Positions 44,094 through 53,043 of a stretch of 64,000 nt of DNA are shown in pieces. The notes beneath the pieces are model-generated. The model saw nothing but the letters and a program-made list of their open reading frames with translations. It had not been told where the DNA came from and ran no database searches. Numbering within the stretch: position 1 is the first letter of the stretch; each line of letters starts with the position of its first letter. Source of the DNA: Igneacidithiobacillus copahuensis (GTDB lineage Bacteria; Pseudomonadota; Gammaproteobacteria; Acidithiobacillales; Acidithiobacillaceae). The stretch lies in contig NZ_JAAXYO010000039.1 of assembly GCF_018854015.1 (NCBI RefSeq), forward strand, positions 124,001-188,000. The letters run 5' to 3'. The position numbers and the translations under genes were made by a program.

Positions 44094-45056
44094 TCAAGGG
44101 GTAAGTCCTGTGCCGGCCAACGCCGCCTGCATCACCGGTCCTTGCGCAAGCGCGGTGATCTTGGCCGCGTAGTTGGGATCGGTGGCATAACCGCCGTTCT
44201 GCAACGCCTCGGCAAAGCCAGCGATATTGCCACCCTGCCCGAGGGCCGCGCGATAGCGGGGACTGTTCAATAGCAGTTGCGTGTAGTTTGCCACGCTGGC
44301 CGCAACATTCTGGTACGCCCGAAAACTCGCGTCCTCTACCGTGTTCACGCCATCGACAAATTCATGGGTGAGGTTCTGCAGGGCAGTCCCGCTCCAGCCA
44401 CTCCCCGCCTTGATACCGAAAAGGTTATCACCGGGCGCGTGCGCCCCCCAGCCGGTCTCTAGTGCCGCCTGGGCGAGGATGGCAACCGGCGAAACATCCA
44501 GTTGCACCGCAGCCTGCCGCACCGCTGGCAGAATGCTCTGCACAAAGGCCTTGGCCCGCTGCAGCAGGCTTTGACCAGGCTGACTCCAGTTGGGCGTGCT
44601 GGCGCTCTGGGTATTGGCCGTCGGTGCTGCGGGAATCGTTACTGGCGTATTCGCTGCCTCGGCCTTGGCCGCGGTTTTCGCGTCCCAATGCAGGTGATAG
44701 CGGGTCGCGATCTCCTGTGCCAGGGTACTCGCCAGGCCTATGCCACGCCCCTGCGCCACCGTTTGCGCGATCTGCTGGGTGAACAGCGACTGGAACATCG
44801 GTCCGCTGCTCTCGCCGAGCAGATCCGAACCAAAAGTGGTTTTACTCATCGTGGAAAGCATTTCGTCCAGCAGCATCGCCTCAAACTGCTTGGCCGTAGC
44901 CAGGATGGCGGCAGGATTTTTGTCCTTAGCTTGCTGATGCAGCTGCTGCAACTGGGCAAAATTCAGGGCATTGCTGCTGGCTGCTCCGGCACCGCGAGCG
45001 TTCAGGTTGACCGCTTGGGTCTGGGCTTGCAGAGAAATGCCTAAGCTGCCGCCCAT
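44094..45056 (-). CDS. flgJ: Flagellar rod-cap / peptidoglycan hydrolase FlgJ
   Basis: This dual-function protein of 320 residues has an N-terminal rod-cap domain (about 30-110, with AKQFEAMLLDEMLSTMSKTTFG). The C-terminal glucosaminidase domain (about 165-310) has LAQAALETGWGAHAPGDNLFGIK, where the Glu is catalytic, and VNTVEDASFRAYQNV. It opens the cell wall for the growing rod. The stop codon of flgI and the start are joined as TGATG. Confidence 0.95.
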   Translation of the reverse strand: MGGSLGISLQAQTQAVNLNARGAGAASSNALNFAQLQQLHQQAKDKNPAAILATAKQFEAMLLDEMLSTMSKTTFGSDLLGESSGPMFQSLFTQQIAQTVAQGRGIGLASTLAQEIATRYHLHWDAKTAAKAEAANTPVTIPAAPTANTQSASTPNWSQPGQSLLQRAKAFVQSILPAVRQAAVQLDVSPVAILAQAALETGWGAHAPGDNLFGIKAGSGWSGTALQNLTHEFVDGVNTVEDASFRAYQNVAASVANYTQLLLNSPRYRAALGQGGNIAGFAEALQNGGYATDPNYAAKITALAQGPVMQAALAGTGLTP

Positions 45057-46183
45057 CAGATCACCTCGAGCTGGGCATGCAGTGCGCCCGCCGCCTTCAT
45101 CGCCTGCAGGATGGCAATGAGATCTGTGGGGGTGGCGCCCACCGCATTCAGCGCCCGCACCACCGACTCCAGGCTCACTCCTGGCTCAAACATCAGCAGT
45201 TTGGCCTGCGGTTGTTTGATTTTGACATCGGCCTGCGGCACGACCGCCGTCTGCCCCGCTCCCAAGGGGTTGGGCTGACTCACCAGATACTTCTGCGAAA
45301 TGGTCACCGAGAGATTGCCATGCGCCACCGCGCAACTGCCCAGCGTGACATTTTGCCCCAGCACCACCGTACCGCTGCGGGCATCGATCACCACTTTAGC
45401 CACTGGGGTTTCTGGATCCACCTGCAAATTCTCGATCAATGCCAGAAAGTTGACACGCTGCCCCGGATCGCTCGGCGCCCGGACCTCGACCACCCCGGCA
45501 TTGAGGGCCTGGGCCGTACCACCGCCAAGACTGCGGTTGATGGCATCGACAATGCGCGCCGCCGTGGTGAAACTGGGCGTGTGCAAATCGAGCTGGAGCG
45601 GCCCACCATTGTCGAAGCCGCTGGGCACTGCCCGCTCGACATTGGCACCGTTGGGGATGGTACCCGCAGTAGTGATATTTACCTGCGCCGAGGCACCGTT
45701 GCTGCTCGCACCAAAACCGCTGACGATGATATTTCCCTGAGCGACGGCATAGGTTTGCCCATCCGCACCCTTCAATGGTGTCATCAGCAGGGTGCCACCC
45801 GCAAGGCTGGAGGCATTGCCCACCGCCGAGACGGTGACATTGATGGTCTGCCCTGGTTGGGCAAAGGGCGGCAGATGCGCAGTCACCATCACTGCCGCCA
45901 CATCCTTGGGTTGCAGATTGGTGGCCACCGAGGGCGGCAAATTGATGCCGAGGCGCTGGAACATGTTCAGCAAGGACTGCGTGGTATAGGGTACCTGCGT
46001 CGCCTGATCGCCAGTTCCATTCAGCCCCACCACCAGGCCATAGCCTACCAGCTGGTTGCTGCGCACCCCCGACACCATAGCCAGATTGCGGATGCTTTCT
46101 GCGTTACTCGGCAGTGCGGCAGCCAGCAACAAGGCAGCACTAAGAAGAGACAGCAAGCAGCGAATGACCAGACGCGATTTCAT
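45056..46183 (-). CDS. flgI: Flagellar P-ring protein FlgI
   Basis: This 375-residue periplasmic P-ring subunit has a cleavable signal peptide (about 1-28, LLSLLSAALLLAAALPSNA). The mature start is ESIRNLAMVSGVRSNQLVGYGLVVGLNGTGDQ in two conserved blocks. The start MKSRLV is chosen because GGAGAG lies 7 bases before it; an ATG 15 bases earlier lacks a good site. It forms the bushing in the peptidoglycan layer. Confidence 0.96.
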   Translation of the reverse strand: MKSRLVIRCLLSLLSAALLLAAALPSNAESIRNLAMVSGVRSNQLVGYGLVVGLNGTGDQATQVPYTTQSLLNMFQRLGINLPPSVATNLQPKDVAAVMVTAHLPPFAQPGQTINVTVSAVGNASSLAGGTLLMTPLKGADGQTYAVAQGNIIVSGFGASSNGASAQVNITTAGTIPNGANVERAVPSGFDNGGPLQLDLHTPSFTTAARIVDAINRSLGGGTAQALNAGVVEVRAPSDPGQRVNFLALIENLQVDPETPVAKVVIDARSGTVVLGQNVTLGSCAVAHGNLSVTISQKYLVSQPNPLGAGQTAVVPQADVKIKQPQAKLLMFEPGVSLESVVRALNAVGATPTDLIAILQAMKAAGALHAQLEVI

Positions 46184-46200
46184 CGACAATCTCTCCATGC

Positions 46201-46923
46201 TCAGAATGGCCAGAGAGAAAGAAAGAATCGTGCCAGCCAGGGCATCCGCGCCGCCGCGTAGATACTGCCGTCACCGCTGTATTCCACCCGCGCGTCGGCA
46301 ATCTGCGTAGAAAGCACGGTATTTTGCGGCGTTACATCGGCGGGGCGCACCACTCCGGCAACCCGGATGAACTCGTGCCCACCATTGAGCAATACCTCTT
46401 TGGAGCCCTCGATCACCAGATTGCCATTGCCCATCACCCGCACCACCGTGGTTTCCAGGGTGGCGGTAAAGGTATTACTCTGGGACGTAGCACCGGTGCC
46501 GCCAAATTTTTGGCTACTGTTCGCACCCATAGAGGGGCTGATCTGCGAGCCGCCGATATTGCCAAAGGCCGGGGTCAGGCCAAAGAAGTTGGTCAGCGCC
46601 GCACTCAGGGAGTCGGAGCGGTTGATGGCCGTATTCGTGTTGTTTGAGGCGCTGGAGTTCTCCTGGATCAGCACCGTGATCAGATCACCCACGCGGTTGG
46701 CGCGGTTATCGGCAAAGAGGGAGACGTTGGTCTCCGGCTGCCAGATCGCGCCATTGGCGGGATGCGCGTTCAGCGAGGCGGGCTCGGCGGGGATGGGCAG
46801 CGGCTTGATCGGCTCCATGCTCGGGTGCTGCATTTCCGCACAGGCAGTCAAGCCCAGCACCAAGAACAGCACAAAGAGCGGACGCCAGAGTCTTTGCAAG
46901 CGAAATCCCATCATTCCCCCCAT
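46201..46923 (-). CDS. flgH: Flagellar L-ring lipoprotein FlgH
   Basis: This 240-residue outer-membrane L-ring subunit has a lipoprotein signal with lipobox LGLTAC (Cys at about 28). Conserved blocks are SLFADNRANRVGDLITVLIQENSSASN and the strongly conserved VMGNGNLVIEGSKEVLLNGGHEFIRVAGVVRP. It confirms a Gram-negative envelope. The start could be a few codons further in, since several ATGs cluster. Confidence 0.95.
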   Translation of the reverse strand: MGGMMGFRLQRLWRPLFVLFLVLGLTACAEMQHPSMEPIKPLPIPAEPASLNAHPANGAIWQPETNVSLFADNRANRVGDLITVLIQENSSASNNTNTAINRSDSLSAALTNFFGLTPAFGNIGGSQISPSMGANSSQKFGGTGATSQSNTFTATLETTVVRVMGNGNLVIEGSKEVLLNGGHEFIRVAGVVRPADVTPQNTVLSTQIADARVEYSGDGSIYAAARMPWLARFFLSLWPF

Positions 46924-46936
46924 GGCTAACCTCTCG

Positions 46937-47722
46937 TCAGATATTCTGGATGGCGTAGCCCAACATCGAATCCGAGGTCGAGACCGCCTTGCTGTTGATT
47001 TCGTAGGCGCGCTGAGTGGCGATCATATCCACCAGCTCCGAAACCACGTTGACGTTAGAGGATTCGAGGTAGCCCTGCTGCACCGTGCCCAAGCCATTCA
47101 GACTGGGCTGGCCAGTCTGCGGCGCACCCGAAGAACCCGTCTGCAGGTAGAGATTGCCGCCAATACTCTGCAGGCCAGTAGGATTGATGAAGTTGGCAAG
47201 CTGAATGGTGCCCACCTGCTGCGGTGCCGCCTGCCCCGGCAGCACGACCGAAACCGTACCATCCTCACCAATAGTGATGCTCTGCGCATTCGGCGGGATG
47301 GTGACGGGTGGCTGCAAGAGATACCCATTGGAGGTGACCAGCTGTCCCTGATTGTTCAACTGAAAGGTTCCGTCGCGGGTGTAGGCAATGGTGCCGTTCG
47401 GCTCCAGAATCTGAAAGAAACCCTGGCCATTGATGCCGACGTCGAGAGAGTTTCCCGTCTGCGTCAGGTTGCCCTGGGTCATCAGCCGCTCGGTAGCCAC
47501 GACCCGCACCCCGGTACCCAGTTGCAGTCCCGATGGATACTGGGTGGTCTGCGACGACTGCGCGCCGGGCTGGCGCAGATTCTGGTAGAGCAAATCCTGA
47601 AACACCGCCCGCGATTGTTTGAATCCGGTAGTATTCACATTCGCCAGATTATTGGCGATGACGTCCATCTTGGTCTGTTCCCCTTCCAGACCAGTTGCCG
47701 CCACATAGAGAGAGCGCATCAT
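46937..47722 (-). CDS. flgG: Distal rod protein FlgG
   Basis: This 261-residue rod protein starts MMRSLYVAATGLEGEQTKMDVIANNLANVNTTGFK, the rod/hook family N terminus. It has DVGINGQGFFQI and ends VVSELVDMIATQRAYEINSKAVSTSDSMLG. GGAGG lies 7 bases before the first ATG. Length matches the E. coli protein (260). Confidence 0.97.
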   Translation of the reverse strand: MMRSLYVAATGLEGEQTKMDVIANNLANVNTTGFKQSRAVFQDLLYQNLRQPGAQSSQTTQYPSGLQLGTGVRVVATERLMTQGNLTQTGNSLDVGINGQGFFQILEPNGTIAYTRDGTFQLNNQGQLVTSNGYLLQPPVTIPPNAQSITIGEDGTVSVVLPGQAAPQQVGTIQLANFINPTGLQSIGGNLYLQTGSSGAPQTGQPSLNGLGTVQQGYLESSNVNVVSELVDMIATQRAYEINSKAVSTSDSMLGYAIQNI

Positions 47723-47740
47723 AAAATTTCCTCCTTATCG

Positions 47741-48487
47741 TCAGGAAAGCACGAGGATCTGGTTGGCCGTATTGCGATCCTGATCGATGGTCTGGATCAA
47801 CTTGGTCTGCATTTCGAACTGCCGACTGTCCTGCAGCATCTGGATCATGCTGTGGATGGGATTGACGTTACTGCCTTCCAACGCACCCCCTTCCAGAGCA
47901 ACGCCAGGATCCTCGCTTGCCGCTTTTCCATCACTCGCGCGGAACAGTCCATCGGCGCCCTTGCGCAGATCTTTTTCTGGTGGATTCACCAGCTTGATCT
48001 GGTTTATGACGAGCAGACCGTTCGGCTGATTGCCTTGGGGTACGCCAGAAATCGTGCCATTGCTGCCAATGGTCAGGCCCGTCATGGGGGGCAAGGAGAT
48101 GGGGGTACCATTGACGCCGAGCACCGGATGACCGGTAGCGGTTTCCAGGATACCCTGTCCGTTCACCTGTAGATTTCCGTCGCGGGTGTAAGCCTCTTTG
48201 CCATCCGCACCCTGCACGGCAATCCAACCCTGTCCATTGATCGCGACATCCAACGGCCGTCCGGTATGCACGATCGGCCCGCTCTGAAAATCCCAACTGT
48301 CATCGGTGGTTGCGGTATAGACCCGAGTCGGCAGGCCCGCCCCGGAACCGTATACCGGCAGAGCGCGGGACTCGGCGATTTCCGCGCGAAAACCGCTGGT
48401 ATTGGCATTGGCGAGATTGTTCGCCACCACATCCTGCCTCTGCAGCAAAGTCTTGGCGCCCGTCATGGCGATGTAGAGCGTATCCAC
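47741..48487 (-). CDS. flgF: Proximal rod protein FlgF
   Basis: This 248-residue rod protein has N-terminal DTLYIAMTGAKTLLQRQDVVANNLANANTSGFR and central DVAINGQGWIAV. It ends with EGSNVNPIHSMIQMLQDSRQFEMQTKLIQT. The start codon is GTG. Position between flgE and flgG and the length (E. coli 251) support the call. Confidence 0.95.
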   Translation of the reverse strand: MDTLYIAMTGAKTLLQRQDVVANNLANANTSGFRAEIAESRALPVYGSGAGLPTRVYTATTDDSWDFQSGPIVHTGRPLDVAINGQGWIAVQGADGKEAYTRDGNLQVNGQGILETATGHPVLGVNGTPISLPPMTGLTIGSNGTISGVPQGNQPNGLLVINQIKLVNPPEKDLRKGADGLFRASDGKAASEDPGVALEGGALEGSNVNPIHSMIQMLQDSRQFEMQTKLIQTIDQDRNTANQILVLS

Positions 48488-48501
48488 GGCGATCTACCCC
48501 T

Positions 48502-49740
48502 TTACAGACTCAACAGGGTCTGCACCACGGTATTCTGCGTCTTGATGGTCTGCGCATTGGCCTGATAGGCCTGCTGCGCGACAATCAAATTGACCAGATC
48601 CTTGGAGAGATCAACATTGGATTGCTCCACCGCGCCCGATTGCAGCACCCCGAGATTGGTGCTGCCCGGAGTCCCCTGTAACGGCTGCCCCGAGGCGTAG
48701 GTCTCCGCCCAGTAGTTGTTACCCAGGTTCTGCAGGCCATTATTGTTGGCAAATCGGGTCAAATTGATCTGCCCCATGACTTGCGACTGACCATTACTGT
48801 AGCGCGCAAAGATATTTCCGCTTGGGTCAACGGAAAGACCGGAGAGCTGGCCTACACCATAGCCATTGGTAGTGGCGGCGATGACTCCATTGGCAGAGTT
48901 GTAGTTGGTACTACCGCTGAAATTCACAGCCAGGGTGGAAGGATTGGCACCATCGGCCCACTGCAGGTTGATGGTACCACTGCTGGGTGGCTGCACCTGC
49001 CCGGTCGAGTTGAACTGCAGGGTACCGACCGAACCGCTGCTGGCCGAACCACTGGCAGTGCCCGTCGCCGAATAGTACACATTCCAGGTTTGACCGCTGG
49101 TTGGACTGCTGGATGCCAATTGATAATAGGTAGTCACCAGTTGCGGAGTACCCAGGCTGTCATAGACCGTGCTGGTCGTGGAGTAGTTGTAACTATTCGG
49201 ATCGTTTGTACTGAAAGGAGTGCCGCTGGAAATGGGGGTGTTGGTGGAATCCAGATTCAGGGAATAGCTCAAGCCCGAAGATGCCTGTGGCGCCAGTGCT
49301 GCCTGGCTGATGGTGAGTGGACCGCTGAGGCCGGTCAACTTGCCGTTTTGCGCCTGAACACCGATCAGTTCGCCACCATTGCCATCGACAATCACCCCGC
49401 CGGAATTCAGCTGCAATTGTCCATTACGGCTATACACCGTTGCACCATTGTAATTGAACTGAAAAAAACCATTCCCATTGATCGCTACATCCAGCGGATT
49501 GCTGGTGGTCTGAATATTCCCCTGGGTAAATTGCTGCGCCACCGTCATCACCTGCGTACCAATACCCACCTGCCCATAAGTAGGCGCGCTATTGGTCATG
49601 GCCGAGGCGTAGGCATCGGCAAATTCCGCGTTGGAGGACTTGAAACCCACAGTATTGGCATTGGAAATATTATTGCCCAGCACCTGCAAATCCGTGTTTG
49701 CCGCATTCAATCCGCTCAAAGCTGTTTGGAAAGCACCCAT
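48502..49740 (-). CDS. flgE: Flagellar hook protein FlgE
   Basis: This 412-residue hook subunit has N-terminal GAFQTALSGLNAANTDLQVLGNNISNANTVGFK and DVAINGNGFFQF. The hook-specific middle domain contains VYDSLGTPQLVTTYYQ, and the protein ends DLSKDLVNLIVAQQAYQANAQTIKTQ. It is followed by flgF. Abundant Ser/Thr/Gly in the middle is normal for exposed hook domains. Confidence 0.96.
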   Translation of the reverse strand: MGAFQTALSGLNAANTDLQVLGNNISNANTVGFKSSNAEFADAYASAMTNSAPTYGQVGIGTQVMTVAQQFTQGNIQTTSNPLDVAINGNGFFQFNYNGATVYSRNGQLQLNSGGVIVDGNGGELIGVQAQNGKLTGLSGPLTISQAALAPQASSGLSYSLNLDSTNTPISSGTPFSTNDPNSYNYSTTSTVYDSLGTPQLVTTYYQLASSSPTSGQTWNVYYSATGTASGSASSGSVGTLQFNSTGQVQPPSSGTINLQWADGANPSTLAVNFSGSTNYNSANGVIAATTNGYGVGQLSGLSVDPSGNIFARYSNGQSQVMGQINLTRFANNNGLQNLGNNYWAETYASGQPLQGTPGSTNLGVLQSGAVEQSNVDLSKDLVNLIVAQQAYQANAQTIKTQNTVVQTLLSL

Positions 49741-49750
49741 GACTATCTCC

Positions 49751-50446
49751 TCAAATGATGTTTTGCACGGAACTGAAAGGAACCGAGCCTTTTTGTCCGC
49801 TCAATTGTAAAGTAGGACCGGAGCTACCCAGCGTGACGCCATTCACCACCCCCAAACTGTAGGGTGTCGCGCTTACGCCCTGGGATCCATTGGCTGCCTG
49901 CACTAAGAATTGGTAATTCCCTGCCGGCAGCGCAACGCCGGAGTTATCGGTGCCATTCCAGGTGAAGCTCTGCATACCAGAACTTTGCGCACCCTGTGGC
50001 AACACTGCCAAGGTCTGGCCCGCGGAGTTCTGCACCAGCACATCGACATTGCTGGCATCCGCACTAAGATCGTAACCACCAGTTGCGCTACCGCCACTCA
50101 ATTGCAGGCTGTTGCCCGAGGTGCTGACGGTTTTCCCAATCAGTGACGCGGCCTGCAATCCCTGATTTTGATTGATCTGCGCCATGAGACTGCTCAGGGA
50201 GCCTTGAATGGCATTGACACCATTGGCCACACTGAACTGTGCCAGCTCGGCGGAAAGATCCTGATTACTCAAAGGATTCAATGGATCCTGATTGGTCAGC
50301 TGGGTTACCAACAGATTGTAGAACGTGCTTTCACTGGCTAGACCACTGGCACCGGAACTGGCCGAGCCAGAACTGCTGGCACTGTTGCTTTGCAGAGAAG
50401 CATAAAAAGGATTTACGGCAGAGGTAAGCGAATTGACACTGCTCAT
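49751..50446 (-). CDS. flgD: Hook-cap scaffold FlgD
   Basis: This 231-residue hook cap has conserved N-terminal STFYNLLVTQLTNQDPLNPLSNQDLSAELAQFS. The FlgD Ig-like region has GMQSFTWNGTDNSGVALPAGNYQF. The Ser/Ala-rich first 35 residues are variable. It lies between flgC and flgE, 10 bases from flgE. Confidence 0.95.
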   Translation of the reverse strand: MSSVNSLTSAVNPFYASLQSNSASSSGSASSGASGLASESTFYNLLVTQLTNQDPLNPLSNQDLSAELAQFSVANGVNAIQGSLSSLMAQINQNQGLQAASLIGKTVSTSGNSLQLSGGSATGGYDLSADASNVDVLVQNSAGQTLAVLPQGAQSSGMQSFTWNGTDNSGVALPAGNYQFLVQAANGSQGVSATPYSLGVVNGVTLGSSGPTLQLSGQKGSVPFSSVQNII

Positions 50447-50448
50447 TT

Positions 50449-50859
50449 TCAGGCTCCTAAGGTCAAGGTCTTTTGTAGGAGAGACTTGGTGGTTTCCATC
50501 ACGTTCACATTGGCTTGATAGGCGCGGGACGCAGAAATCATGTTCACCAACTCATCCACCGGGTTGACATTGGGCATTTTTACGTAGCCCTGGGCATCGG
50601 CAAGAGGATTTCCTGGCTGGTACACCAATTTGAACGGTCCGGGCTTTTCGATGACTCCGGCAACCGCTACCCCATCGACTCCAGCCGGATTACTGCTCTG
50701 CGGTTGCGCGGCAAAAACCACTTCCCGCGCCCGATAGGGCTGACCGTTGGAACTGGTGGCCGAATTTGCATTGGCGAGATTACTGGCCACCACATTCAGC
50801 CGATAACTTTGCGCCGTAAGTCCAGAACTCGCGACATTGAAAACCGAAAACAAGGACAT
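50449..50859 (-). CDS. flgC: Proximal rod protein FlgC
   Basis: This 136-residue rod protein has VFNVASSGLTAQSYRLNVVASNLANANS near the N terminus and YVKMPNVNPVDELVNMISASRAYQANV at the C terminus, both conserved. Length matches E. coli (134). Two bases separate it from flgD. Confidence 0.96.
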   Translation of the reverse strand: MSLFSVFNVASSGLTAQSYRLNVVASNLANANSATSSNGQPYRAREVVFAAQPQSSNPAGVDGVAVAGVIEKPGPFKLVYQPGNPLADAQGYVKMPNVNPVDELVNMISASRAYQANVNVMETTKSLLQKTLTLGA

Positions 50860-50881
50860 GGCTTTTCCCTCTAGGCCAGGA

Positions 50882-51295
50882 TCACTGCGTGGTGCCAGTG
50901 ATCGCAGACAACAAATTTTTGATCTTTCCCGTCAAGAAAGTGACATCGGCCTGATACCGCACGCCGTTTTGCGCAAACTCCGACTGCTCGCGGTTCATAT
51001 CCACCGAATTGCCATCCAGTCCCACGGCACTCCCTCGCTGATACTGCACATAGCTCGCCAAGGCGAGGGAGTCTGGCGCGTCGCCCAATTGCCGCGCCTG
51101 ATCGGTTTTCATGGGGAAGCCCATGCCCTGCCCTGCCTGCACCGCCTGCAGCGTCTTGGCAAAAGGGATATCCACCGCCTTGTAATTTGGCGTATTGGCA
51201 TTGGCGATGTTGGCGGCGAGCAATTGTTGCCGATATCCAGACACGCGCAGGGCGTCTGCCAAAGGATTCAGGGTTTGATCCAAGAGACTGGGCAT
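50882..51295 (-). CDS. flgB: Proximal rod protein FlgB
   Basis: This 137-residue rod protein has AALRVSGYRQQLLAANIANANTPNYKA-type N-terminal sequence and GNSVDMNREQSEFAQNGVRYQ. First gene of the hook operon that runs leftward to flgL, behind the best sigma-54 match in the window. A second in-frame upstream ATG is not available. Confidence 0.95.
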   Translation of the reverse strand: MPSLLDQTLNPLADALRVSGYRQQLLAANIANANTPNYKAVDIPFAKTLQAVQAGQGMGFPMKTDQARQLGDAPDSLALASYVQYQRGSAVGLDGNSVDMNREQSEFAQNGVRYQADVTFLTGKIKNLLSAITGTTQ

Positions 51296-51331
51296 GGCAT
51301 CAGGCCTCTACCAAAGATGACGTTGCATTCA

Positions 51332-51347
51332 AGCAAACGCCGTGCCT
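51332..51347 (-). promoter_or_regulatory. Sigma-54 promoter of the flgB operon
   Basis: Minus strand AGGCACG-GCGT-TTGCT matches TGGCACG-N4-TTGCW at 11 of 12 positions. It would start transcription about 25 bases before flgB. Divergent from the flgA promoter, with about 150 bases between them that could hold activator sites. Confidence 0.88.
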
Positions 51348-51497
51348 ACCTAAGAAACTGCCCGTGCCACAGGTTTTTCCCCAATTTTATAGAGATCATC
51401 GGCGACAATGTTCCGCCGGCCACGGAATGCGGCAAGCTTTTGCCGCCGACCAGAGAGGTTTCTATGCCGAGTTCAAGGTCCGCCCCGACAAATTTTC

Positions 51498-51513
51498 TGG
51501 CCTGGCTTTTGCT
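51498..51513 (+). promoter_or_regulatory. Sigma-54 promoter of flgA
   Basis: TGGCCTG-GCTT-TTGCT matches the -24/-12 consensus at 10 of 12 positions, and its -24 part is identical to the fliE promoter. Transcription would start near 51525, shortly before the flgA start. Confidence 0.8.
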
Positions 51514-51542
51514 AATAGTCCGCAACGCATCTGTAGCGACGA

Positions 51543-52259
51543 ATGGGGATTCTGGTGTTCCGATCTTTGCGCAACTGGGCCTTTGCCGCTGCCCTGATCT
51601 TTTACCTGGCACCCATCAATCAAGCCGATGCGGGTGAGGCCATGGCAGCCATTCATAGCGCCGTCATCCAGTTTGTGCGACAACACCTAGCAGGCAGCAT
51701 GCGCAACAGTGAGATCGCCGTAGATGTGCCCGCGGCAAGCGTCAACTTTCCGACCTGTACGCGGCTGCAGCTCGGATACTTCGGCTACGCCAATCCCTTT
51801 GGCAATCAGACCGTAGCGGTGCATTGTCAAAACCCGCAGGCCTGGACCTTGTATGTGCCCGTACAGATCCGCCAAGGAAGCAAGATCCTGATCGCGGCGC
51901 ACAGTCTGAGTGCCGACAGCATCCTGCGCGCCGGCGACATTGCCGAGAGCGTGGCCAATCCCGGAGAACTTTCTGGTGCGCCGCTGCATGATCCGGCCCA
52001 AGTCATCGGCCAGCGCCTGCAGTATGGTGTCATGGCCGGGCAACCGATCCTACGGTCCATGCTGCAGCAGCGGGATCTGGTACATGCCGGGCAATTGGTA
52101 ACTCTGGTTGCCCAAGGGGACGGGGTTCGCATAGCGACCACCGCAGAAGCCATCGAGAATGGCAAAGAGGGACAGAGCATTCTGGTACGCAATGTACAAT
52201 CTGGACGGGTACTGCACGCCATTGTGATGCATAATGGGAATGTACGGGTATCTTTTTGA
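51543..52259 (+). CDS. flgA: P-ring assembly chaperone FlgA
   Basis: This 238-residue periplasmic chaperone for FlgI has a signal peptide (about 8-30, RNWAFAAALIFYLAPINQADA). The C-terminal SAF-type domain has ILRAGDIAESVAN, IGQRLQYGVMAGQPIL and GKEGQSILVRNVQSGRVLHAIV. The ATG at 51543 lacks a clear ribosome-binding site. A GTG four codons later has GGGG at 6 bases and is an alternative. Divergent from flgB, as in Pseudomonas. Confidence 0.94.
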   Translation: MGILVFRSLRNWAFAAALIFYLAPINQADAGEAMAAIHSAVIQFVRQHLAGSMRNSEIAVDVPAASVNFPTCTRLQLGYFGYANPFGNQTVAVHCQNPQAWTLYVPVQIRQGSKILIAAHSLSADSILRAGDIAESVANPGELSGAPLHDPAQVIGQRLQYGVMAGQPILRSMLQQRDLVHAGQLVTLVAQGDGVRIATTAEAIENGKEGQSILVRNVQSGRVLHAIVMHNGNVRVSF

Positions 52260-52287
52260 CGCTGCGAGAAAAGGTTTCTTGCACGAT

Positions 52288-52315
52288 TCAAGAGATTCTG
52301 CAATTGTGCCGTTAT
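52288..52315 (+). promoter_or_regulatory. Candidate FliA promoter of flgM-flgN-csrA-fliW
   Basis: TCAAGAGA-N12-GCCGTTAT: the -10 part matches GCCGATAA at 6 of 8 and the -35 resembles that of fliC. The spacer is one base longer than standard. It sits 30 bases before flgM. FliA-driven flgM would give the usual feedback. Confidence 0.5.
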
Positions 52316-52344
52316 CCGTGAGATGAGCCGAGAGGAAAGCAGCC

Positions 52345-52650
52345 ATGGATCCAATTCAGCCAAAAAGCGCAATTACACCGGTAACGGCCGACGCGCCGCG
52401 CGGCCAAAGATCCGCGAAAACCGGTAGCAGTGCACCGAGCAGCGTGCCGCAAGAGCAAGTGACGCTCTCGGCAACCGCGCATGCCCTGCTGCAAGCCAGC
52501 GGTAACCAGAGCGAGTCGAGTCGCATCGAGGCCCTGCGCTCAGCCGTGCAGAGCGGCAGCTATGCTGTCTCGCCAGCCAAAATCGGCCAAGGCCTACTGC
52601 AGGATCAGCAGCAACTGCTGGCGCGACCAACGCCTGCTGCACGGGCCTGA
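52345..52650 (+). CDS. flgM: Anti-sigma-28 factor FlgM
   Basis: This 101-residue protein binds FliA until exported through the finished hook. It has an N-terminal disordered Pro/Ser-rich part. The conserved C-terminal sigma-binding part is VTLSATAHALLQASG and SRIEALRSAVQSGSYAVSPAKIGQGLLQ. Second gene of flgAMN, with its own likely FliA promoter. Confidence 0.9.
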   Translation: MDPIQPKSAITPVTADAPRGQRSAKTGSSAPSSVPQEQVTLSATAHALLQASGNQSESSRIEALRSAVQSGSYAVSPAKIGQGLLQDQQQLLARPTPAARA

Positions 52651-52653
52651 TCC

Positions 52654-53043
52654 GTGTCTTCCACCGCCGAGATCATTGCTCTTCAGATTGCCCGTCTCGA
52701 GGCATTGCGGCAGGTGCTGGAAAGCGAATCCGAGGCCTTGCTTCACGGAGACTGGGCACATGTGCAGGGGGCTGCCGCGCAAAAATTGCAGTTATTCCGG
52801 GAAATCAGCGCCCTGGAAAGCCAGCGCCGGGGGCAGAATGGCAGCCCCGACGAACTGCGCCACCGCCAACGGCTACTCCAGGAAATTGCCCAGAGCAATC
52901 GCCGCAACGGTGCCAGCATTCAGGCCCTCGGCCGCTTCCAACAGGAGGCCTGGCAGGTACTCTTTGGTACGGAAAACAAGCTCTACGACGATGCCGGCCA
53001 GATCGGCAAGGGCAATAACGGACACCGTTTGGGGAGTGCCTGA
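52654..53043 (+). CDS. flgN: FlgN-family export chaperone
   Basis: This 129-residue helical protein sits directly after flgM. QIARLEALRQVLESESEALL, QKLQLFREISALESQRR and an ending with GLGSA-like residues fit FlgN, chaperone of FlgK and FlgL. The start codon is GTG, 3 bases after the flgM stop. It overlaps csrA by one base, which ties chaperone and regulator in one message. Confidence 0.82.
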   Translation: MSSTAEIIALQIARLEALRQVLESESEALLHGDWAHVQGAAAQKLQLFREISALESQRRGQNGSPDELRHRQRLLQEIAQSNRRNGASIQALGRFQQEAWQVLFGTENKLYDDAGQIGKGNNGHRLGSA

